Part shown: positions 7,411 through 15,149 of the stretch, piece after piece
Layout: the number at the start of each line of letters is the position of its first letter
Position numbering within the stretch: the first letter of the stretch is position 1
Origin: CAMYMG01 sp038259455
Lineage (GTDB): Bacteria > Pseudomonadota > Alphaproteobacteria > Rhizobiales > Rhizobiaceae
DNA length: 15,268 nt
Direction: 5' to 3'
NCBI GenBank assembly: GCA_038259455.1
Contig: JBBSOT010000081.1
Span: 1 to 15,268 of the forward strand
The notes under the pieces: generated by a model
Told to the model about the DNA's origin: nothing
The model's input: only the letters and a program-made list of their open reading frames with translations
Databases searched by the model: none
Translations under genes and position numbers: made by a program

Positions 7411-8501
7411 TTCAGCTGCGCCCACGGCACTGTCAAGATCGCCGCCAGCCGAGTGCCCGCTGGATCGGGCGTGAATTCCCATTCGACAAAGCGCATGGGA
7501 GGGCGACCGCTTTCGATCATCTGCACAGCTGCCAACACGTTGTCCTGAGGGCCAACCAGTTCAATGGTCAACTCTAATGATCCCGCGCCCTCTGGAACAG
7601 AGGAAAGCAATCCCAATTGCAGACCCTGTTGCGCGGTATAAGCAATGAGCGCTTGTTCCGCCTGCGCGATGGCCTCGCCGATATTTCGAGCGCTCAGCAC
7701 TGCGATTTGAGCGGTGCCCCGATTTATTGCGAGCGGCGAACTCCCTGGTTCCAGACCATACGTCACGCGATAATTCCCGGCGCTGTCGCGTTGCTGGCCG
7801 AATTCACGATAACCGGAAAGAAGGCTCTGTTCGACGACGGTATCGCGCAAGATATCTGGGTCGGGAGCATTCAGTTCTACCCTTAGACTGCCGTCGCGTT
7901 CGACCGCTACGCCTTTGAGCCACTCGGCCGGCAAGTTAGCGAAGGGTTGCCCGGCGATCGTTTCCAATACGCCAACACGGAAAAACGCCGGGTCCGCTAC
8001 GACTTCATCGGTTCGCGTTGTGGTGAGCCTGTCGGACGGGCCGCCGCGCGAGGGCAGAGCGACCAGTATCCCGGCACTGATGACGAGGCTGACAAGCCAC
8101 GCCCCCATAGTGACGTGACGCGTTCGCCGCGTTGCTGGCGAAGCATACAGGAACGATAGCCTGTCGTGCTGGGTTCGCGCTTCCAGCATGCACCCGCGCT
8201 CCCGCTCCAACCCTCCGACATACCGATCAAGCCAGTCTCGCCGGACCACCGTAATCCGTGCTGTACCCGAAGGGAGTGCAACAGGGTTCGTCCAGACCAG
8301 ATGCCGTGGTAAGAGAGGCGCGTGATCTGCCAGCATGCGAGACAGATCGCGCCGCCCGGCGGGCATGCGGGGCAATAGGATCTCCAGACATCTAGAGGCC
8401 GGAATCAACGCGATGCCAAGCAAATGGGCGAACTCGTCCCCATCGAGTTCGACCGCAGGTGCGGGTTCGCTGATCAACAACGGCGCTTCGGACACAATCA
8501 T
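7407..8501 (-). CDS. GspL-like protein joined to a GspM (type b)-like domain, T2SS platform
   Basis: The protein is 364 aa. Its ATG at 8501 overlaps the stop of the upstream GspF-like gene (ATGA), which excludes in-frame starts further upstream. Residues 1-130 are a cytoplasmic region containing LPSGTARITVVRRDWLDRYV, resembling the second half of the GspL/PilM-type cytoplasmic domain. A single membrane helix spans about 131-150. Residues about 165-250 resemble the periplasmic ferredoxin-like domain of GspL/PilN, and residues about 262-360 resemble the GspM type b/PilO fold, with the typical segment MIESGRPPMRFVEWEF (328-343). L and M are normally separate interacting proteins. The reading of this one as a fusion is inference from pattern and needs structure prediction. 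A separate gspL occurs at 1-491. Confidence 0.68.
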   Translation of the reverse strand: MIVSEAPLLISEPAPAVELDGDEFAHLLGIALIPASRCLEILLPRMPAGRRDLSRMLADHAPLLPRHLVWTNPVALPSGTARITVVRRDWLDRYVGGLERERGCMLEARTQHDRLSFLYASPATRRTRHVTMGAWLVSLVISAGILVALPSRGGPSDRLTTTRTDEVVADPAFFRVGVLETIAGQPFANLPAEWLKGVAVERDGSLRVELNAPDPDILRDTVVEQSLLSGYREFGQQRDSAGNYRVTYGLEPGSSPLAINRGTAQIAVLSARNIGEAIAQAEQALIAYTAQQGLQLGLLSSVPEGAGSLELTIELVGPQDNVLAAVQMIESGRPPMRFVEWEFTPDPAGTRLAAILTVPWAQLK

Positions 8502-9676
8502 TGGGCGACCAAAAGAACCAATGCGGTACCAAAAAGACCGGCTGCTGTCGTTCTCACCAGCCAGCGGGCTCGGTCGAGTTGGGCAATTCTGCGCTCCTCG
8601 TAAAGCGTTTCCAGCCGCGCCGATGATGCAGCCAGCCCCCCCTTCATCAGGACCGCCCTTGACACCGGCGGCAGCGCAAGAGCATCGGCCAGTCCTTCGC
8701 GCGTATCCGGCAGCATCCCCCATGTTGGATAGGCAGCATCGAGGCTGGCCGTGGCGATACGAACCGATGCGGATGGAGGCAGTTCGAATTCCGACGCCAA
8801 ATGAACCATTCCGAAAATGCGCCCACGGATCGTATCCGAACGACGGTCTGAAGCAGTCAGGCTGCGCAGCCAGAAAAACCCCGCTGAAGCCAGCGCGGCG
8901 AACGCCATTCCTGCGCCGTTTTCTATTGAATACCAAGCCAGCACGACTGGCAACCAGAGCATCGCCGCTTCGAGGCGTACTGCCCTTGCTTCCCCTGACC
9001 TAGCTACGATCGTCCTTTCAAAGGCGCTAAAGCAAATGAGTGCCGCCGCTTGACCGGCTTCGTTGGGGATCGCGGCAAGGGACAAGCGGAGCCATCGCGG
9101 GATCAGGTCATTGTCTGTAACCGCCTCACCTAACGAAACACCGTCAGCCAGGCGCCCGGCAAGCTCGATCAAGACAGGATCAAGGGCCGGGGCGAGATGA
9201 TCGGGTCGGAGTAGTACATCACCCGCTTCCTTTGGGCTGTAGCCAGCCTCGAGCAACTCGGAAAGTGGCGCCCAAGCTGCAGGGGATGGCGCCGCAAGGC
9301 TTTGCAGGAATGCGCCTGCCAAGTCGGTCAGACTGTGTTGGCTTTTCCGGTCGTGAGGGAGTGGAACCTGCTCCTGGCGAGTTTCCGGCTTTCCATGAGA
9401 GTTCCTTGGCGAACCGTGCAGACTGAACGTCGGGCTTCCAAATTTCGCCAGACACGCGTCGATCTCTTCGGCATGCATTTGGTGAGTCTGAATTTGAAGG
9501 CCTGTGGCGAACTCCAGCGCAATACGGTGTTCGTCTGGCAGCACACTGGTGCAACCGACTGTAAGCCGATCGCTAGTCTGGTCTAGCAACACAATCCTGC
9601 GGGCATGGAGAAATGCCGGGCTCAATCTCCCGACGCGTACAGCAGCTTCGCAGACTGTGAGTCCCGGGTCTGACAT
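8498..9676 (-). CDS. GspE N-terminal domain fused to a divergent GspF
   Basis: The protein is 392 aa from the ATG at 9676. Residues about 10-80 look like the N-terminal (MshEN/T2SSE_N) domain of secretion ATPases: a start of RVGRLSP type, a strand DRLTVGCTSVLPDEHRIAL and an ending HAEEIDACLAKFG. No Walker motif follows. After a polar linker (80-112) comes a GspF-like membrane protein: a first T2SSF-like repeat (about 116-250, with RLADGVSLGEAV), membrane helices at about 235-250 and 256-272, a second repeat (about 283-375) and a final helix at about 372-390. GspF normally has about 400 residues without such a domain, and the GE-SG motif of its first repeat is degenerate here (IPNEAG). GspF is the core of the inner-membrane platform. 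The fusion could dock this platform to GspL. Confidence 0.72.
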   Translation of the reverse strand: MSDPGLTVCEAAVRVGRLSPAFLHARRIVLLDQTSDRLTVGCTSVLPDEHRIALEFATGLQIQTHQMHAEEIDACLAKFGSPTFSLHGSPRNSHGKPETRQEQVPLPHDRKSQHSLTDLAGAFLQSLAAPSPAAWAPLSELLEAGYSPKEAGDVLLRPDHLAPALDPVLIELAGRLADGVSLGEAVTDNDLIPRWLRLSLAAIPNEAGQAAALICFSAFERTIVARSGEARAVRLEAAMLWLPVVLAWYSIENGAGMAFAALASAGFFWLRSLTASDRRSDTIRGRIFGMVHLASEFELPPSASVRIATASLDAAYPTWGMLPDTREGLADALALPPVSRAVLMKGGLAASSARLETLYEERRIAQLDRARWLVRTTAAGLFGTALVLLVAQ

Positions 9677-10101
9677 CAATTGTCCATTCTCTTGTCAAAC
9701 GGGAAGCATATGATCCGACGCCATAATCCAATTCACATATCGCACGAAGCAAAAGTTTAGTCTTGTTTGCAGAGCGGAGCCTCGGCCTCAAGGGCAGTGA
9801 CGTCCAACCATTTTCGTAACCAATGCTCATTGATGCGCTGTTTCATGGGATGGCACGCTACGCCGCGGCGCCTCACGCCATGCGCTTGAAGGTAGTGGGC
9901 CGGCTCTTGTGCAGGCGCTGTGCGCAGCGGCTAGGCGACAGCTCGGAAGGCTCCCCATATCGGCGCAGGTCAATTCAACCCTCGCAGTAATGAGATTTCA
10001 CCGGTCACAATCATCGAGCATGCAGAGATATTTGCTCGCGCTGCTCACGTCGCTGCTGTCGATCTTCCTCGGAGAATCTGTTCCCGCCCCTCGCCATCGG
10101 T
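9677..10101. other. 425-base gap between gspO-like and gspF-like genes, no convincing gene
   Basis: I find no gene here that I would defend. On the minus strand a short frame (9846 down to 9757, 29 codons) reads like the end of a protein but has no ribosome binding site. It could be the relic of a gene lost between gspO and gspF. A promoter for the gspF-like operon should lie here, but I see no clear -35/-10 pair. Confidence 0.5.
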
Positions 10102-10884
10102 TCAGATCAAGGGTGGTTCTGCTCCGCGAAACGACACGAATACGAGCAGTCCAAGTGTGGCTATACAAAGATACGTGCCCAGTGGTAGCGCTAGAGTTCT
10201 CGCGTCAGCGCCTCCCCGCATGCGCAGACCGGCATCGACGAGACCTATCGCGCAGGCGATTGAAAGGACCAGAGGAAGATCTAGCGCACCTACCCACAAA
10301 CCGATGGCGCCGAACAACTTGGGGTCGCCACCACCAAGCCCATCTTTGTTCCGCACCCGGCGATATGTCGCCGCGACCAGCCAAAGTATGGCGAACCCTA
10401 TCACACCGCCAAGCAACCGCAGCGCCATCGTCAAAAATTCGGTCGAGGGGGTCAGGACTGCAACACAAGCCAATGCCGCTAGCAGCGGGTTGGGAAGCCA
10501 AAGATGGCGGGCATCGAACCACGCCAGCAGGATCAGCAACCATGCCAACGGTGCCAGCCAGGCCATCCCAGTGCCGAAACAATAAGCTCCCAATATCCCG
10601 CAAATGAGTTCGACCTGGCTGTGCCGCCAGCCGATCCGGTGGCCGCAAATACGGCACCTGCCGCGGGCAAGGACCGGCCCGAGCAGAGGTATCAGTTCGT
10701 ACAAGCTCAAGCGACGTCCACATCCGTCGCAGCGCGAACGACCGCGGTTGGCGCTTTGCCCCCTCGGCCAGCGCCACAGAATTGTTGCGAAGTAGCTCCC
10801 GATCACCAATCCGAGGATAAGCCCCAGACCCATGCTGAAGCCCGGAGGCAATGACGACAGATCAGAGACGAGACGATCAACCAT
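10102..10884 (-). CDS. gspO: GspO/PilD-type prepilin peptidase (A24 family)
   Basis: This inner-membrane aspartic protease would cleave the leaders of GspG, GspH and GspI and N-methylate the new N-termini. The 260 aa product has the N-terminal cytoplasmic loop with two CxxC pairs (Cys 52/55 and 77/80) typical of the zinc-binding methyltransferase part. Both catalytic aspartates are present: Asp 124 in WFDARHLWLPN and Asp 187 in the GxGD-type motif GLGGGDPKL. About seven hydrophobic segments surround them. The ATG at 10884 is chosen; TTG codons at 10887 and 10896 are possible but weaker. No clear ribosome binding site is seen. A 425-base gap separates it from the gspF-like gene on the same strand, so a shared operon is uncertain. 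Confidence 0.93.
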   Translation of the reverse strand: MVDRLVSDLSSLPPGFSMGLGLILGLVIGSYFATILWRWPRGQSANRGRSRCDGCGRRLSLYELIPLLGPVLARGRCRICGHRIGWRHSQVELICGILGAYCFGTGMAWLAPLAWLLILLAWFDARHLWLPNPLLAALACVAVLTPSTEFLTMALRLLGGVIGFAILWLVAATYRRVRNKDGLGGGDPKLFGAIGLWVGALDLPLVLSIACAIGLVDAGLRMRGGADARTLALPLGTYLCIATLGLLVFVSFRGAEPPLI

Positions 10885-11213
10885 CAACGGGTTCAAGCTG
10901 AAATGGCTGGCTGGGCCAACCTGCCACTGCAGAAAATTTTCACCTCGACTCTTAAGTAACTGTTTTTGAATAGATCGAAGAATTCATTTCCCCAAATCTA
11001 GGTTTGAAATGATGCGAGCTTGTCGCTGATCCAATGTGCGGGGAGCCGAGGTTGGCTGCAGGAGTGGGAACAATTACTCTCGCACTGGCATTGTAGCGAT
11101 ACCCTGAACAGCCGGTTTGAAGTGGCAGTCATTAACCCTTTGCAGATCAGATCAATCCTCCATCGGCGGATCCAACGGCCAACTTGTCGAGCGATGGATG
11201 ATCGGGGAGGGGT
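10885..11213. other. Divergent intergenic region between gspO and the TonB-like gene
   Basis: These 329 bases separate two divergent genes and should hold a promoter for each. The part at 10930-11015 is AT-rich compared with the surroundings. Immediately before 11214 lies GGGGAGGGG, a strong ribosome binding site for the TonB-like gene. I see no gene, terminator or operator in it. Confidence 0.45.
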
Positions 11214-11948
11214 ATGAGCTATCGTTACGAGGATCGAAGTCTCGCAAGGCGTGGCCTTGTAGCAACGCTAACCGTGGCAGGGCACGGTTTGGTGATTGTG
11301 TTATTCCTTCTGGCTACGTCACCTGGCGAGCCGGTGGATGAGGTACCGACTGTGGCAACCTTCGACGTTGATCAGCCAGGCCCGATTTCTCCGGAACCGC
11401 CAAAACCCAAAGAGGTCGAAACGCCTCCGTTGCCACCGGAACCCGTGATCGTGCCGGTAGCGGAAGTCGTGCTTCCTACCGATAATCCGTTGCCGGTTTC
11501 TGCGCTAGAGCAGGTCGCATCGGAGGCGTCGGGAGGCGGATGCGATTTGACCGACCCGATCCAGCGCGCCTTGCAGACGGACGTTCGCGTCAATCTGGAA
11601 CTGCCCTCGGTTGCCCCCGACCGCCGCTCGGTTGCTAACGCTCTTGCCTTGTGGAACGGTGTCTGGATCGAACCGGACCGCCAATTTCCAGAACCGGCTC
11701 TGGCCTCAATCAAAGACACGGTTCGCCTGACGGTGGCCGCCGCCTCGGATGCATGTCGCTTGCAAGTCCAGCGCGGACCGCGCCTCATCTATCTTCCTAT
11801 TCGGAACAGAACGACCGTGCTGGCCTTGGGTTCGGGCGAATGGACCTGGCAACAGGTTGTCGATAGCTCCAACATGGAGCCCGATGGTCCCTGCATTACT
11901 TGGCCGTGGCCAAAGCCTCGCAATTCGGGCCAGCTTCAGTGCGACTAA
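11214..11948 (+). CDS. Membrane-anchored, proline-rich TonB-like protein of unknown function
   Basis: The 244 aa protein has the N-terminal layout of TonB: a basic cytoplasmic start, one membrane helix (about 14-34), then an acidic Pro/Glu/Lys-rich periplasmic stretch (about 50-90). The C-terminal domain (about 105-244) lacks the YP motif and features of the TonB C-terminal fold. It contains RSVANALALWNGVW and LALGSGEWTWQQV and four cysteines (110, 181, 227, 243), which suggests an oxidised periplasmic domain. I recall similar TonB-annotated proteins in sphingomonads, from general knowledge only. The start is well supported by GGGGAGGGG four bases upstream. No exbB or exbD is nearby. It stands alone on the strand, divergent from gspO. 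Confidence 0.75.
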   Translation: MSYRYEDRSLARRGLVATLTVAGHGLVIVLFLLATSPGEPVDEVPTVATFDVDQPGPISPEPPKPKEVETPPLPPEPVIVPVAEVVLPTDNPLPVSALEQVASEASGGGCDLTDPIQRALQTDVRVNLELPSVAPDRRSVANALALWNGVWIEPDRQFPEPALASIKDTVRLTVAAASDACRLQVQRGPRLIYLPIRNRTTVLALGSGEWTWQQVVDSSNMEPDGPCITWPWPKPRNSGQLQCD

Positions 11949-11960
11949 GACCGAATAACG

Positions 11961-11984
11961 GTACTGTCGTACTGTCGTACTGTC
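11961..11984 (+). repeat. Three tandem copies of an 8-base unit
   Basis: GTACTGTC occurs three times in perfect tandem just after the TonB-like gene. It lies between that gene and the insertion-sequence relics. No function is evident; it may be slippage. Confidence 0.85.
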
Positions 11985-12039
11985 AGTCTTATCGCAACTT
12001 ATCTCCGATTGAAAAAATTCTCCCCTCCCCCAGCCTGGC

Positions 12040-12180
12040 TTAAGTCATAACGTTTCGCCACTCGGCCAGTGTGGCCGAGCGGCGGGTCTTGTAGGTCTGT
12101 CGATCAATCAGGTGGCGGTCGGAGCAGAAGTGGTTTTGGACGTCGGCATGGACGGAGCCGAACTTCAGTAACAGCACTGT
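12040..12180 (-). pseudogene. 3' fragment of an IS6-family transposase gene
   Basis: Only the last 45 or so codons are recognisable. They contain LLKFGSVHADVQNHF, then DRHLIDRQTYKTRRSA and LAEWRNVM, close in pattern to the C-terminus of IS6-family transposases of alphaproteobacteria, as I remember them. The frame stays open upstream to 12279, but the sequence there no longer looks like transposase and the catalytic DDE core is absent. I found no terminal inverted repeat beside it. It is probably an old remnant cut by a later rearrangement. Confidence 0.6.
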
Positions 12181-12580
12181 CAGAGCTAAAGCACCGCTGT
12201 TTCCCATATAGGGTAGACAGATATCCTGCGCTCTTGGAAGCTCGATTTGTTCCTGATCTGGGCTGCCGTTGGTTCGCAAAGAGAGGCGCTCGAGTTAGCT
12301 CTACTTAGAGGATTTGAACGGCCACGAACCAAAGTGCGGTTAGTCTGACAGCACGCTCCAAAACCCCCACGGACCGGGGCTATTGACGAGCGACCGCTCC
12401 GGCACATTCGATCCCACAAGGAGACGTTCTGCTTCCGGCCCAAAAACAGTCAGTCATTTCCCGCGGCTGTGGCCTGCAGGATTAAGCCGATACCACGAAT
12501 GGCGAGGCACTTGTTTATTGAATGTCCTCCGGCCGATGCGGCCCGCTACCGGTGACGGTCGCATCCCGAAAGATGCACGC
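12181..12580. other. Stretch between two transposase relics, no recognisable gene
   Basis: This stretch is flanked by the IS6-type fragment and the IS110-type fragment. Frames are open in places but encode nothing that I recognise. The reading frame of the IS110-type fragment extends back to 12383, but the residues before 12581 do not look like transposase. It is probably decayed mobile DNA. Confidence 0.45.
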
Positions 12581-13136
12581 CTCTGCCTGCAGGTGCTTGC
12601 GGCGCAACTCGATGTCGTAAAGCGCCAGATTCTCGAGAACGACCGACGCGTGCTCGCCAGCGCGCGGCGAAAGGAACTCGGGCGCAGGCTCATGGAGATT
12701 CCCGGCGTCTGTCCGCTCCTGGCGAGCGCCTTCGTCGCCTCGGTCGCCGATCCGACCGTGTTCAGGACCGGGCGCGATCTAGCCGCCCGGATCGGCCAGG
12801 TACCCAAGCAGAACTCGTCCGGCGGGAAGGACCGGATCGGCAGCATAACGCGCGAAGAGAGCCGATATCTCAGACAGATGCTCGTTGTCGGCGCGATGGC
12901 AGTGATCCGATATGCTCAGCGGAACGGAAAGAGGCGACCTTGGCTCGTTCAACTGCTCGCGCGTCGCCCTGGCGGTGGCGCTGGCCAACAAGAACGCGCG
13001 GATGGTCTGGGCGCTGATGACCAGCGGCGAGCGCTATCGCGAACCGCTGCCAACGGCGGCGTCAGAGCTTCGCGCGGGCTACCGCGCTGAAGATGTTGGA
13101 AAGGGCAAAGAAGAGTTGATGCACAAAGCCGGTTGA
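12581..13136 (+). pseudogene. Truncated, frameshifted IS110/IS1111-type transposase
   Basis: The visible part is the C-terminal (Transposase_20) domain of an IS110-family recombinase. It contains MEIPGVCPLLASAFVASV, then GQVPKQNSSGGKDRIGSI and RYLRQMLVVGAMAV. The N-terminal RuvC-like DEDD catalytic domain is absent. Near 12963 the frame breaks after LLARR and resumes one frame over as VALAVALANKNARMVWAL, a typical family C-terminus, ending at 13136. Some bases were probably lost at the break, because the residues normally found between the two parts are missing. The gene cannot make a working enzyme. The wording of the SSGGK motif favours the IS1111 subgroup, with moderate confidence. Confidence 0.8.
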
Positions 13137-13340
13137 AACCGCCGGATCGAGAAAACCCATTTTGGGCCGTGGCGCTTCGAGCGCGTGCTTTAGGTCAGGA
13201 CCCGGTTCGCGCAAACGGCATCATGGCCAGCGGCGTATGACAATGCCGCATCGAAAGGCCGGACACATGGCCGCCTCGACCAGCGCAGAGCGGAACTCAA
13301 ATAATTCCTTGCCAACGGAGGGCCGTCCACACACGGCCCA
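13137..13340 (+). mobile_element. Likely noncoding 3' end of the IS1111-type relic
   Basis: About 200 bases follow the transposase relic without a gene. They contain CCGGACACATGGCCG and, near 13292-13332, a segment that resembles the ends of IS1111-type elements as I remember them. In the IS1111 group the noncoding end downstream of the gene carries the guide (bridge) RNA, so a decayed copy could lie here. The outer boundary is a guess, and no inverted repeat was confirmed. Confidence 0.35.
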
Positions 13341-13882
13341 ATTCCCGCTCCTAAGCTGTTGTTGATTGAATGACAGCTTTCGGGAAACGGACTTTTTGTC
13401 GCGAACGTCGCAAACTGGGCCGTCACCTGTCTGGCACCTTTTGTCGTTCCAAACGCCACTGCGGACATTCAATGGATTGGCTGACTGGGTCCGGATTCCG
13501 CAGTTCCATGCCCGGAACCCGCCAGTCAACAAACGGCATCGAATGCACGATAGGCGTGACCGCGCGAAAGAAGTCGCAAGTGGCAGAAGACTTGAGGCAA
13601 AGGGTTGTGCGGACCGATTAGTACGGCCGCTTGTGCCGCGAGCGCAAGCCGCTCAAGGAGCAATTGCTTCGTCTCCTATTGGCCTTTCGTCTGGGTAATT
13701 GCATCTCTCCAAGTTTCATAGGCCGCTCTGTTATGAGAGAATTTGTCACATGCTACCTAAGCAGGATGCTCTGTCTTTCGCTGAACCAGGCGAACTCAAG
13801 CACCAGATTCGGTGATTACCGGGTGATTGCCAGATCCAGTGCCATCACCCTCGAATTACAAAACTCGTTATAAAATACAGTG

Positions 13883-13896
13883 CTTTAGAACTAAAG
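13883..13896. repeat. 14-base perfect dyad
   Basis: CTTTAG-AA-CTAAAG is a perfect inverted repeat in an AT-rich part of the gene-free stretch. It could be a protein-binding site or chance. Confidence 0.45.
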
Positions 13897-14299
13897 AGCC
13901 ACGACATCTGGTACTTCCGCTTCCGCCGCCGCTGACGGGCGCGTTTGGCGCGGGCGCCGTCACAGGGCGACGAACATCACCTCCCCGCTCGATCGGATGA
14001 CGGCTTGGCAGATCGCGACTCGATGGCAGCGAGGGGCAGTCGGGAGCACCATGCGCCAGGGGTTCGGACGAGTAGGCCGGACCCGCCAAGAGTCCACGCG
14101 CGGACAGCTCTCATACGGGTTAACAGCAATACTTGGCGCTTATGAATTGCTTAGCGGATTTTCCGCGCCCTCCCCAAAGCGTTTGTAAACTGTGAGTCAT
14201 TCCCGGTGACGATATTGTCGCTATCCGAAGCTTGACTCATTCTCGCACTTGGGTCTTTTTGATAGCCTTAAAAGTCATACATTCAGCATCATTCGGTTC

Positions 14300-14311
14300 G
14301 CAAAGCTTTGC
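14300..14311. promoter_or_regulatory. 12-base palindrome upstream of the BTAD regulator gene
   Basis: GCAAAGCTTTGC is a perfect palindrome 49 bases before the start of the regulator gene. It is a candidate operator, for autoregulation or for another repressor. No second copy is seen in the window. Confidence 0.3.
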
Positions 14312-14321
14312 CAAGGTTCTT

Positions 14322-14337
14322 CCCCCGGGGTCGGGGG
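14322..14337 (+). promoter_or_regulatory. GC-rich hairpin in the probable leader of the BTAD gene
   Basis: CCCCCG-GGGT-CGGGGG can form a six-pair, all-GC stem with a four-base loop, ending 23 bases before the ATG. If transcribed it would sit just before the ribosome binding site. A regulatory role is inference. Confidence 0.3.
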
Positions 14338-14360
14338 CGGCATATTGAAGGCGGGACAGA

Positions 14361-15149
14361 ATGGGTGACGAGGGCAATCATCACGAGCGGCGGCTGCTTG
14401 TCGCGACATTCGGGGGCCTCAGGATTTCGACTCCTGGAGGCGACACGCTCAACCTCCACACCGACCGCGCCCGCGCGCTGTTCGCTTACCTCCTCGTCAA
14501 TCGCGACCACATGGTCCATCGTGAATCGATCTGCGCCGCGCTGTGGCTCGGCTCCAGCGAGCGCCAGGCGCGCGCGCAGCTCAGCAAGGCGCTCTGGCGG
14601 CTGCGCAACTCGCTCGAGCAGGCCTGGCCGGACGGAAGCGCCGCGGTGCTCACGCAGGCCGACTGTCTGGTCGGGCTCGACGAAACGCGGGTAGATGCCG
14701 ACTGCTGGCGACTTGCGGATGCGGTCGGGGCGGTAGAATTCACCAGTGACGCGAACGTTACCAAGTCGGAAGCGCAGGCCCTGTCCGACATCGTTCGCCA
14801 ATGCCAGGGAGCCTTCTGCGCCGGGCTGTTCGACGAATGGTGCGAAGAGCGGCGGGTCGAGAACGAGCAATTGCTGCTCGACGCCATGGATCGGCTGATC
14901 CGCTTCCACCAGAGCCAGCAGAACTGGGCCCAGGCGGTATCCTGGGCGCGCCATGCCGTCACGGTCGATCCGCTGCGCGAAGACATGCACTACGCCATCA
15001 TGGACAGCTATCGGGCCATGGGCAATATGGCCTCGGCCGTCCGCCAGTACGAGCGCTACCGCAAGGTTCTCGCCAGCGAACTGCAGATCGCCCCGTCGGA
15101 AAAGATCCGCGCCCTGCTCGGCAATCTGACGCAGTCGCGCGAAGCCTGA
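14361..15149 (+). CDS. SARP-like transcription regulator (winged helix plus BTAD)
   Basis: The 262 aa protein has an OmpR-type winged-helix DNA-binding domain (about 12-105, with DRARALFAYLLVN and SKALWRLRNSL) followed by a bacterial transcriptional activator domain of TPR-like helices (about 112-256, with GAFCAGLFDEWCEERR and ASAVRQYERYRKVL). This is the minimal layout of SARP/AfsR activators, best known from actinomycetes as pathway-specific activators and also found in proteobacteria. It ends directly after the BTAD, with no ATPase, TPR or enzymatic extension. The start has AAGGCGGGA about ten bases upstream. The preceding 1 kb holds no gene, so its target cannot be read from the left. A strong hairpin follows the stop. 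The family call is firm; the regulated process is unknown. Confidence 0.92.
   Translation: MGDEGNHHERRLLVATFGGLRISTPGGDTLNLHTDRARALFAYLLVNRDHMVHRESICAALWLGSSERQARAQLSKALWRLRNSLEQAWPDGSAAVLTQADCLVGLDETRVDADCWRLADAVGAVEFTSDANVTKSEAQALSDIVRQCQGAFCAGLFDEWCEERRVENEQLLLDAMDRLIRFHQSQQNWAQAVSWARHAVTVDPLREDMHYAIMDSYRAMGNMASAVRQYERYRKVLASELQIAPSEKIRALLGNLTQSREA

Larger units (their letters stand above)
13341..14360. other. About 1 kb without a convincing gene
   Basis: Open frames of up to 110 codons exist on both strands, but their translations look like random, arginine- and serine-rich noise with no start context or family resemblance. The middle part (13690-13900) is clearly richer in A and T than the flanks. 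Three dyads occur (13883-13896, 14300-14311, 14322-14337; the last two precede the BTAD gene). The region most likely mixes decayed mobile DNA with the upstream region of the regulator gene. Confidence 0.5.

Noticed and set aside
8502..8936. 145-codon N-terminal extension of the GspL-M-like protein
   Set aside because: It overlaps the gspF-like gene on the same strand in another frame; the ATGA overlap at 8501 is the natural start.
9757..9846. 29-codon minus-strand frame in the gap between gspO and gspF
   Set aside because: The residues look protein-like but there is no ribosome binding site and no family resemblance. It may be the relic of a gene tail.
9909..10607. 232-codon plus-strand frame
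   Set aside because: It is mostly the complement of the prepilin peptidase gene, with arginine-rich, random-looking translation.
13366..13698. 110- and 83-codon plus-strand frames after the IS1111-type relic
   Set aside because: They overlap each other in different frames, have no start context and show no recognisable family, so decayed DNA is more likely.
14232..14266. TTGACT and GATAGC as a promoter for the BTAD gene
   Set aside because: The spacing is 23 bases, too far for a standard promoter.
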